Assembly (NCBI RefSeq): GCF_051014685.1
Contig: NC_135055.1
Span: 14,558,001 to 14,622,000 of the forward strand
DNA from: Ptiloglossa arizonensis
Taxonomy: Eukaryota > Arthropoda > Insecta > Hymenoptera > Colletidae
Length of the DNA: 64,000 nt
Direction of reading: 5' to 3'
Positions 34,663 to 44,784 of the stretch are shown in pieces (position 1 is the stretch's first letter; every line of letters starts with the position of its first letter). Made by a program: the position numbers and the translations under genes. Below the pieces are notes generated by a model. That model did not search any database. It was not told the DNA's origin and worked only from the letters and a program-made list of their open reading frames with translations.

Positions 34663-34668
34663 GTGAGT

Positions 34669-35530
34669 GTTAAACGAAATTTAGTGAGCTTGTCGATGCA
34701 CCCTACGTATCGCGATTCACGGTTGCGCGGCCGATAATGCATCACCATTAAACAGCAGGAAAGTGAATTATTATAGGTATCGGGCGCAGCTGTGAAAAAT
34801 TTGCCCTCTTGCAACCCCTCGGCGCAAGCACGACCCCTTCGATCGTCCTCGACTATTTGTAAAAATATAGTATATCGCACGATAGCATCGCCTTTCCTAA
34901 CCGGTTTAATAGTATTTTTTATTTTTTTATTTTTTTTTTTTTTTACCTATTTTCGATTCCCGAGCAATTCTGTGTCCCCTGTACCGGGAGACTCGAAGAT
35001 ATAATTTATTATCGACCATGGTGGCGATTGTCCCAAATTTGCACGGTTTAACAAATAGATCATGGGTCATTGTTTCTCTTTGAATTTTAAAAGAGTACTT
35101 CTTACTCGTTGTCACGCCAACAGAGATTTTTTTATCGTTAAAGGAATGTGCACTCGAGTGGTCTTCGATTTTTATGAAAATTTAACTTTATTTGCACGGA
35201 TTACCTGTACGGATTATTTGTACGTAATTATTGTTTGCGTGAATGTTAAGAATAGGAAAAATTTGCAATCTTCTTCTCCTCGAGGAAACACGAAATATTG
35301 AGTTCGATTATTTTCATCAAAATTTATCTTCCAACCCTGGCAACTATTCGATATTAAACAATAATTCGTACCAACTGTGAAACATTGTTAACGATTCACG
35401 ACGATAAGATACGATAATAATTTCCACCCGAAATTTCAACCCCCCGTTAACACACAAGAATAATATTTACGAGGCTTCATTCACGAAACTCGTTCCACGT
35501 TTTTCAGCATCGTTGTAAAACATTACCAAA
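34669..35530. other. Non-coding sequence after the candidate exon
   Basis: Mixed sequence with a T-rich run at 34913-34944. A 117-codon minus-strand frame (34527-34880) lies opposite the candidate exon and is probably its shadow. A TTTTTCAG acceptor-like word ends at 35507, just before the small frame at 35531. Confidence 0.4.
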
Positions 35531-35674
35531 ATGAATTCCCTGGTTAAAAACGACTCCGAACTGGATATCATCACTTTCGACGAATATCTAAATTTTCGCC
35601 GAATTAAAAAAGAAATTAACTATCCAATCCTCTCCACCGTTTTATTTCACGGAGTTAATCATCCGAGCTACTGA
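35531..35674 (+). other. Small ORF, 47 codons, unrecognised
   Basis: ATG at 35531 in a favourable context (ACCAAAATG), stop at 35672-35674. The peptide opens MNSLVKNDSELDIITF and continues with a charged EYLNFRRIKKEI stretch that could form an amphipathic helix. A pyrimidine-rich TTTTTCAG ends 23 nt upstream of the ATG, and an in-frame TAA lies between them, so a spliced 5' leader followed by this start is conceivable. No internal donor is evident. Frames of this length arise often by chance, so support is weak. Confidence 0.13.
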
Positions 35675-37701
35675 GAAGCGTTCCATTTATAAAGATCAGC
35701 GTGGGAGTGCTTGCGAGACGTTTCAAGAGTGAGAAACATAATGAAATCGCAAACTTTCTGAAAGGAATGACAGAACAATCGTCTCTTTTCAGTGTTACGT
35801 TGGAAAAAGTTGGCGAGCCCAAGACGCTGGAAAATTCAAATCGATCCGGTTCCCGGCTTCCCGGCTGTCCAGTCAATTAAACAAAGTCAATTCCACGGAC
35901 TTAATTAATTAAACGCCGTTCCTTTTTACCGGATGGCGAATGGCCCGTTCCCTTTCAACGTGTCCGGTTACATTGTACGACGTTCATCGAGCCGATAGCT
36001 TAATTAAGAATTTTATCGGAAGAATACGGTAATTAGAAACGCGACAATTTGCACAAGCCTGCCTCTCAAAAGGGATGTTCGATCGCGATCGAAGCGATTC
36101 CAGGCTGACGGGTCGAATGATTCTTTGGAATCGTAGCAGCCGTGCAAATACTTCGATGATCGCTACGATGATGTCTGTAACGCACGTGTACGTGCTATAT
36201 TGACGCACGCTGCTTAACGAAGTCGTCATTCAATCACACTCTGTTTCAATGCACAGGATGTCCCTTAACACGTTCACGGCTGGTGGTATCTCACGTACGT
36301 AACGGCCGCGTTATTTCGATATGCTCGTAATATTTAATATAATTCGTGACGATTAATTACAGTTGATTTTATCGAGAATTATTCGAACGTATCCATCCCG
36401 TTTCTGTTATTAATTTCGACGGAATATTCGGTAACGTTTCTCGTTCGTTCCGAAAAAGAGGAAATGGTCCAATCGTCGTTCGTACGAATCGAGCGAGTAA
36501 AGAAATTCGTACCTTTTTTTATTTTTTATTCGGGGATTCGCGTTGAAAAAAGGTACGTTGCGCGAACGAATTTGTAAATGAAAATTTATTGAATTCGATG
36601 TTTCGTTTCTGGGTTTGAATCTTCTTTAGGATAGGTTGAAATATTAAAGTAAACAGTAAAGTGCATTACGGATATAATTGTTGGATGATACGTGTTGTAA
36701 AAAATCGCGTCTCTTCAGAAAGTATTTTAAAATACTTACGTAATACGGAAATAAATTGCATCGTAAGAAAAACTAATGAAAATGAGAGAAAAATTGATGG
36801 GTAGTTAAAATGTCAGAAGAAGATAAAAATTGTGAAATATCTAAAAATCTGATCGATCTAAAAATCGAAAAGAATTGAAGAGGAATAGATATGAATATTA
36901 GTTAGGAAAAAGAAATTTTGCAATTTCTCGAAAGGGACCCCGAACAAAGTATCGAAATGTTGAATAGACAAAATTTCTCTCTACCAACTGTTGCGTATTC
37001 TCTCAAACTTTAAACGTATTAAAATTTCACCCGGTTATAAGACCAAAGTGCACGCTGTTCTATTTTTGAAATAAAACGAACATTTCGACGATTAAAGCAA
37101 CCGTTTATCCTGCTTCCGTTACTTCGACTGTTTAACGAAGCTGGAAGCACGTTAATTAAGCATCGTCACGACCAATATAAACATCCCTTTGGTTATTTTG
37201 TGAGAAAACGTGACATCGAGACTCGTGGAAAATATGGAAACATAAATACACGCACGAAGAAGTTAAATCTACCTCGGTCATCTCTCGTCGCGTTTTTAAG
37301 TATACGTTAATTAAGTGTTCCGAGTGTTAAAGCACGACTTCTTTATCGTCTGACGCTTGATTTTATAACACGAGTTACCAAAGAGGGAGGGGGGGGGGGG
37401 GGTGTTTTTGCATGTGCAACGTGTTGCGTAATTTTTACAGCGAAACGTGCACTTTTTACAGATTATGCAAGAAACGATGATAAATACAGACGCGGAGTTT
37501 TAAAATATTGCGTGAAAAGATTTTAAATCGTTTCTCGATTGACACTCGACAACCGAATACAACTTATTAAATATAACATTTTTCCAACGAGTGAGAAATG
37601 TTTCAAAGGGTGAAACAAACGAGTGAAACATCGAGAGCCATTCGGTATTATTTCTAATGATAAAATATCGCGAATTTGAATTATATTTGCAAAAATTTAT
37701 C
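35675..37701. other. Non-coding sequence with a poly-G run
   Basis: Mostly AT-rich with TTAATTAATTAAACGCC-type words around 35900. A run of 14 G occurs at 37389-37402, right after GAGGGA. No gene-like frame or repeat array is seen. Confidence 0.45.
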
Positions 37702-37766
37702 GGGGTTATTTATGACCCCAATACCTCGAGGGGCTGAGTAGGAGCGTGGGGGTCTTGCAGACCCCC
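37702..37766. other. Cluster of three palindromes
   Basis: Within 65 bp: GGGGT-8 nt-ACCCC at 37702-37719; the 8-bp palindrome CCTCGAGG at 37724-37731; and a perfect hairpin GGGGGTCT-TGC-AGACCCCC at 37748-37766 (8-bp stem, 3-nt loop). The first and last share G-run and C-run arms and could also pair with each other. Such structures occur at some transposon ends, but no target duplication or partner end is visible. Confidence 0.7.
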
Positions 37767-38549
37767 ATTCAAGTAATTTATATGCTGCTGTTCGATGTGG
37801 GTTGGTTATTTTCTTAATCGAATTAAAAAATATGAAATTCACTACCTATATAAAAACAATGGGGGAATTATTTTCTACTGGAAAAGTTTCCATTATCAAT
37901 TTAGAGAATATGTTGTACTCTATTTGTCCATCTAAAAATAGATTCTTCGAAAATTTTCAACAAAGTATCAATATTTCAATAAATATAGAAATTAAACGAA
38001 AAACCTACTCTTAGCTTCAACTTACAATTTTTTAAACAGTTTACAAACCAAGAAAACTACAAACCTACAGCGAGATCAATCTCCTTCGAAATCGAGTTTC
38101 CAAAAAAATTGTTATTCCAACCAAACCGTTCCAATTTCATTTAGAAAAATTGGCGACAATTTTCGTCGAAATTGTCGCACAGTGTTTACAATAGTTCATT
38201 TTCCGTTCGCTTGGTCGGGCATTGAATTTTCACGAGCACGATTACAAATATATACAGATGTTTAATCCACGCTCAAGTCTGGACAAAACATTAACGCGCG
38301 AAACGCATTTACTCTGACAATGCGTTAAATATGAAACTTTGGTCGTCGGAGTATTTATCTTGCCTTTCAACAGTTAGCAGTTTCTCTGTTAAAACATAAC
38401 TATTCGAGGGCAGCGCGATTAATCAAACCGTCGCGTCGTGGGTTTGAAAATGATATGCGGACGCTTTTGGCGCATAATTTCGCAATTATTTTCTAACGAG
38501 ATCCTCGCCACACAGTGGATTTATAATCGCATCGGATTAATTAAAGAAC
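37767..38549. other. Non-coding AT-rich sequence
   Basis: A 70-codon frame (37802-38014), rich in Ile, Asn and Lys, is the only notable one and fits AT-rich composition. Nothing else is supported. Confidence 0.4.
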
Positions 38550-39175
38550 GCTTTGAAGTTGAAGGAAATGTTCAAAGTGTCTACCTTGTGCTTCAACACG
38601 CCTTACTATATGCCTTAGTATCGAGTTTCGCACTCCATCGAAAAGACCAGATATTCTACAAATCGTTTCCAATTCATTTTTTATTATTTCTCTCGGGTAG
38701 TGTATATTATTAACTTTCGTTGAATAGACAATAGATAGATCGTAGATCCACCGTATGTCTATCACGATTTCTTGACTTCGAATCATGAGATTTTTACATT
38801 TGGAAGCATTTAAAATTTTAGTTCTATTAAAAGAGAACTTTTGGAATAACCTAATAATTTGTAATTTGGACCTGCTGAATTTATTTTAACCACTAATCTC
38901 GTCGAAAAAATTTAACGTGGCAGATGTGATAGAAATACGTCGATAGTGTTGAAGAATCCTTGAAGGTTGAAGAAAATTTTCGTAGTGCCTTAACACACAC
39001 TAAAATACTAATTCCAAAATCTTAGTTTCCTTTAACAGAGAATTTTTGGAGTAACCTAATAATTTGGTAATTAGACTTGGTTCACATCGAGTTCCGCACT
39101 CTCTCGAAAATACCAAGTGTTCTACGAATGTTTTCAGTTACATTTCTTAGTTATAATCCCCAAATTTTAGTTCCT
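38550..39175. repeat. Scrambled, diverged direct repeats
   Basis: Three blocks recur in changed order: a TTGAAGTTGAAGGAAA-like block (about 38558 and 38952), a CGAGTTTCGCACTC/CGAGTTCCGCACTC block (about 38622 and 39088), and an AACCTAATAATTTG block (about 38846 and 39053). This suggests an old tandem array that lost or rearranged parts. Confidence 0.5.
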
Positions 39176-41559
39176 AATCATTTTTAGTATTTTATAAATA
39201 GCTCGATCTTCATTTCACGTGTCAGACTCGTGATATTCACGTTTGACCCGCATTTGACTCCATAAGTGTGACTCGTAGATGCGATATTGTTTGGTCCAAA
39301 ATTATTATCACAAATCAGATTCGTGAATGTGATACTCATGTTTGGTTCAAAATTGTTGTCACGAGTCAGATTTATCGCAGTACGACAAGTGGTTAACGAG
39401 ATATCGATAAAAACGAACATTGAAACGTGTCCCTTAAACATTGTTTAATCAGCCCGATGCGACACCCGGAATAATCCGGAAAGTTGAGGAGCAATTAATT
39501 CGTTATGCCCGTGATCGTTAACACGATTCTTCCCCTCTTTTGTCTTACTTTTCCATCTCTCGACGCAAACCCGGGTTCATGGAGGGGACGCGTTATTAAT
39601 CACCGACGGTCGGATTAGGCAGCACGAATTAATTCGAATATTAATCAAACATCCTTTTCGGAACCCTTCTGCCGGGTGATAAATTGCGGATTTGCCTTGT
39701 TACTTCCGCTGTGTTCGACCACGCCCGAAAACAGTCGGGCTGTCGAAATAAATTAATAGTATAAGTAATAAGGCTTTGTGTTTGACTTGTAAAAACATTT
39801 TAATAGCACTCGACCGGCCGATTCAATATTTTCTCTCGTAGAGTGAAATATCTCTGTGCAAGGCTCAAAGGAGATTGGAAGCGTTGAAATATTAAATTAG
39901 CTTAAAGGGTATTCAAATATCTATCGCGATTATATCAAGGATGCAATGCGAAAGCAAGACAGGGAAAGCCATTACTTTCATTCGAGTAAATGCCTGTTCT
40001 TCAAATAGCGTGAAATTGATATCGTACTTCGTATTTTCATTTATTTTCCTCTATGCGGATGTAAACAAAAGTTGCTCACCTTACCTTAGGTTATCTTATT
40101 CTTATTTCTTAACGATGCAATATTTTGCAATATCTGTGCGACGAGTCTTGGAAAAATTATCGATCTACCTTGTGAATACTAATATCGTATTTATTAAACA
40201 AGATTCTCTGGTTTGGAGAATTCTTTCTCACCCTCTTTAAAAATAATTCGAAATTTGTAATTAGGGAAGTATTTAATTCGATGATAAATATCAGAGATAC
40301 CTAGTTTTTATACTCACATACTCCGACAAGTAAAATAGATCGCGGTGGTCAGTTACTTCAAACGTGAATTTATGTACTGTACGTGTACGAGAAGATTGCA
40401 TCTAGAGTTACAGCAGGCCTGAATCATTCATGAAACAACCACTAAAGAATTGGCGCTGAAATTTGTGTAATTACGATCGAAACGTAGAGATTCCTTTTAC
40501 TTTCTATTCCCATTAGTCTCTCTCTTTTGCATAATTACCTAGATTAAAATTGGATTCGTATATTATAAATATCTTTTCCGCTTCTTCGATTTGTGTGATC
40601 CTTCTCTGGTATATCTCAGACAGAGACCGTGTTGTTTGAAAACGTTAAAAAATAGTAAACGTCTCGAAAACGATTCGACTCGAAAATGTTGTTAATTTAT
40701 TTTCGAACAAGCGACGCGTATTTATCGTAACTTTTCCAGATTCGTTCGGTCCTCGTTTGTATACGTTGCACATTTCCGGTCGAGACCCGACTCCGGTTCT
40801 GGTGAATGAGTTTTTACCGGAACGTCCGGCCACTTCTGGCAAATGTGACCTATTTAAAGTCGCCTTATCGATCCTGTCTGGCATCAGATAACGGCACCTG
40901 CCATCGTGATATTTCCGTGTACCCACTGTCGCGAGCGACGCGGGTGACAAATGAGGTAATAGTGACAACGATGCCTGGCATTATTCATCTTAATCTTCGC
41001 CCGATATCTAATAGCTATTCCTTATATTCCATTAAGCTGGTATCCAGTTTCCATTAGTCATCGTTGAGAACTCTGTTCACTTTTTCACAACTTTCACCGT
41101 CGTGTCGAACACCGAGTTCAAGAATCGTCGCTAAGCCTTCAATTAGACGTTTGGCAATGGAACGTTAACGTTCTGGCTACGGAGTCTCTCTGTTTGTCGC
41201 GAGATAAAGTAATCCCGAAAGAGTGCGACAAAAGACAGGAATCTCGGTTGGTTATGGTCCCTGGAGGACCATGCAGCTTTACGACTCGTAAGTTACGAGT
41301 AGACTTCGAAAATGTTTCTGTTAGCAGTTCGGGGTATAGTGGAGCGAACATTTCGGATAGGTTATTCGAATCAATTTTCTTTTTCTTTTATCTTTATTCA
41401 TTTTCTAGGGATTCTTCGACGAGAGGTATCCTTCGATACGAGATTTCTTGTAGTTTGTGTGCATTTGATTTTTTCTACTTGAATCGTGTAGAATTGATTT
41501 TGATGAAAATACTTGACCTCTTGAGACGATTGAAATTGTAATACATTAACCCTTCTATT
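39176..41559. other. Non-coding sequence, nothing firm
   Basis: ATTCGTGAATGTGATACTCA and similar words around 39225-39370 form a weak repeat. The frame at 39941-40240 is AT-driven. A GC-richer part lies at 40700-40960, with frames on both strands. No supported gene. Confidence 0.4.
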
Positions 41560-42545
41560 TTCGTTCTTAATCAACCATTCCCTATGTTATTCAAATTTTA
41601 TATTGTAAAGTCTGAAACAGCACATCCTAAACTTTTCTCCGGTACCTTTGTTTCTATTTTAACACTCTTGCATACTTAAACAACTTCTCTGTCAGAGACA
41701 ATCTACCTTTGTTTCTTTTATTCTACCTCTGCATTAGAAGTCTATTAATACTTCTAGCATCGTTTCTAATCGATCAGGAGATACGTTCGTTAAAATGTTA
41801 CCTTGTGGAATCTAAATGAGTATTTCTAAATTTTGCTACATCATCCTCGTTTTTATTTCGCCACTTTAACACACTTAAACGACTCCTGTACCAGAGACAG
41901 TTTACCTTTTTATTTTTATCAGATTGTTTTTGTATCGACATTCTACTTTTATCTTCACCAGTTCAATACACTTTCTGTATCAGTGAACTATCGACTCCTC
42001 TATTTCCATTTCTAATCGACCATCAAAGTTTTACATCGTGGGATCTGAAACAGTACGTTTAAATTTTGCCCTCTCGTCCTCGTTTCTACTTCAACACTCT
42101 TGGACACTTGAACAACTTTAAAGTCACGGACAATCTATCTTTCTGTTTTTACCAGTTTACTTTCGTATCGATAATTTACCTCTGTATTCTCACCAGTTCC
42201 TTTCCCTATCAACGGTCTACCAACCTCTTGTATTTTCATTTCTTATCGACCATTCCCCGCGTTAATCAAAGTCTTACATTGTAGGATCTACAACAGCATG
42301 CGCTAAACTTTGTTCTATTATCGTTGTTTCCGCCTCGATACTCTTGCACACTTAAACGAATCCTGTATCAGAGACGGTCTACCTGTGTATCTTCACCAGT
42401 TTATTTCTGTATCAGCAGTCTACCTCTGTATCTTTACCAGTTCATTTCTGCGTCAGCAGTCTACCTCTGTATCTTAACCAGTTCAATTCTATACCAGCAG
42501 TCCACCTTTGTATCCTTACTGTCCATTTCTGTGTTAACCTCTGCT
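41560..42545. repeat. Tandem array, unit about 200-245 bp, four copies
   Basis: ACTTAAAC/ACTTGAAC words start at 41674, 41873, 42106 and 42350, giving periods of 199, 233 and 244 bp. Units contain TTAACACTCTTG, a GTCAGAGACAATCTACC-type block, a TTTTACCAGTTTA-type block, a CTATTTTCATTTCTAATCGA block and a TTACATTGTAGGATCT block. In the last unit a roughly 45-bp subunit (TCTACCTCTGTATCTTTACC, then AGTTCATTTCTG and GTCAGCAG) is repeated about four times at 42380-42530. Threonine-, serine- and phenylalanine-rich frames across it are repeat artefacts. Confidence 0.87.
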
Positions 42546-42650
42546 CTCCTCGATATCGTTATTCGAACCTGGAATTATTACCAGCTCGTTACATTATTTA
42601 CATTACACCGTAAGAAACGCACGAGTATCAGATAAGCTTCAGTTTACTTA

Positions 42651-42880
42651 AGGTGCTCCGACACGAGGATTTTTCTCTAGGTTTTTCCATTCGATTGCAA
42701 AACTCATTTCGCTCGATCTCGTCCTTTTTTTCTGCCCTAGCTAATCGAGACTGGTAATAAAACAGAGGAACTCCGACACACGAGAATTTTTTCTCAAGGT
42801 TTTTTCAACTTTATTGCAAAAATCATTTCGGTCGATCTCTTCCTTTTTCTGCCCTCGTTGATCGAGATTAATGGCAATCT
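42651..42880. repeat. Two-copy tandem duplication, about 115 bp apart
   Basis: CTCCGACAC with following GAG, ATTTTT, TCTC, AGGTTTTT, TTGCAAAA, TCATTTCG, TCGATCTC, TCCTTTTT and CTGCCCT blocks occurs from about 42651 and again from about 42766. The copies differ at roughly one base in eight by eye. Confidence 0.8.
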
Positions 42881-44698
42881 GCGAACAACAGTTTCAAGCT
42901 ACGTATTCCCGATCCAACGGTTATAGGAACTGCACGAAGAAACAAGGTCGTGTATCGAGGTACCCGAGTACCTTGAAGATCAAGACGGAAATTAGATGCG
43001 CTAATTCCATGGTACCTGCGCTCCTCGAGAACGTCGCGTTCCTCGATTATTCAGGTAGAAGGCGCGTTGACTCACGATACTAATAATAAGCCAGGTCGTA
43101 GGCTATTTCAGCGATGCATATAAAGCTTGCATAATGCCACGCGCGATCTCGATATCACCGCACAAGCGTCGCCGCTATGAAGATAGATAGTGGATGGCAC
43201 TCGCGATTGGAAGTGACGTCATTTAGGACGATTCCGGAGCCGGGTCACGCACTCGGTTTTGCTCGTCGCGCGGGCAATATCGTACATCTCGGCCACCGGT
43301 CACCAGGACTGATATTTATGTCGAGCTGGTCGAGGTAAATATGAAAAGGTTGGAACAAGCTACGGGTAGATTTACGGTTACACCGACGCTCGAAAGTCTC
43401 GGGTCACTCTTCCTCTCTCTTATTCTCTGATAAAGTGTAAAATAAGGCACGTCGCGGTGGCTCGTAACGGGCGATACAACCTAAGAAGACGATTCCACGT
43501 GAAAAAGTAAGTCGAAAGTTTGGAATACGAGCTTCCTCTACGAGCTTTCGTTCTTCGAGAATCTACTCGAGAATATTTCTCAACTGCACGTGAGTTTTAT
43601 ACTATTTCGATTTAACGGGACTTTGGGGTATCGGGTACATTTTTTTGGGGATTTTTATTTTGGGTTTCAAAGGACAGGTTTGTTCGTTGGAATACTTAAA
43701 AATTGAACAATTGAGCGAATTATCGAGAATTAGTTTTGTGGTTTATTTTTCAAACTCACAGATACGAGTTGTACGAAACTGTAAAGAATAGGATTGTCAA
43801 AAAGAAATATAAAAGAGAAATAATAAATATATGAACCAATAGATGTTTGAATGAATATTTAGTATAATTTTTCTCGTTGTTCCTATTTATTTTTCTACGT
43901 GGCTATTCGTCACGTGCTTCTTTTATCGATGACTATTTGCTTAGAGCTATAAAAGTCCACGTGTATATTTTTAACTCGATGTCGATTGTCCTTTTCACCT
44001 TTTGACTCTGAGTCGACGATGAAACTATTTGCGGTCGTATAATTGTACACTTTTACAATTATTGCGAGTGAAAAACCTGAGAAGAATCCGCATACTATTT
44101 TTACCAGTAATGTAGTGTCATCTGTGACGCTTTTCTGAAACTTGTATGTATACCGACTGAATTGAGCTGTACACTGAACCAATTCGTGAAAAACTATAAC
44201 GAATAAAAAAAAATTTCACTAAATTACAAATCTGCTATTTCCAAATATCAGATTTGGTTCAATTTGTCCGAAGAAAGACATCTAATTGTAGGAGTCGTCT
44301 AATTAATTTTGTATAATTAGAACTATTGTAAAAGAGGCAACTGTACGCTCCTGCGTGTTTCTCAGCCCCCTTGTATCATAAATTTAAAAACGTGAGTTTC
44401 ATACATTTGAAACATTTCTGATATCTTGACTATTCACTTCTTGATTATTATTTGAATCGTAGTACCGTTACACGTACTACGTTAACTTCGTACTGAATTA
44501 TTCTTCGTAGATTCCTACACAAGAGAATAACACTTTATGTATCTCATACAATAGTCTAATAAACAATATTCTCTTTTTATAATAAAATTTACACGTTTGT
44601 TCACACAATAGAAACTTCACAAAACCAGTGTCTGTACAACACAGCTCATACTACTCGAAGCTCAAGAACAACGCTATTTTCGGAGTAAACTCAAACAT
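42881..44698. other. Non-coding sequence, nothing recognised
   Basis: GC-richer from 43080 to 43320, then AT-rich. The 90-codon minus-strand frame at 43910-44182 has no recognisable features. Confidence 0.4.
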
Positions 44699-44784
44699 AC
44701 AACACTTTGCACGTCTCATACATTTTGTACATCTCTTACAACTCTTTGTACATCTCGTACAACACTTCGTACGTCTTGTACGAT
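44699..44784. repeat. Short tandem repeat, 18-21 bp unit, four copies
   Basis: CAACACTTTGCACGTCTCAT-like units follow each other at about 44700, 44721, 44739 and 44760, with lengths of 21, 18, 21 and 21 bp and a decayed fifth. Because the unit is a multiple of three, one frame reads a 6-7 residue His/Phe/Val/Leu repeat on each strand. Confidence 0.75.
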
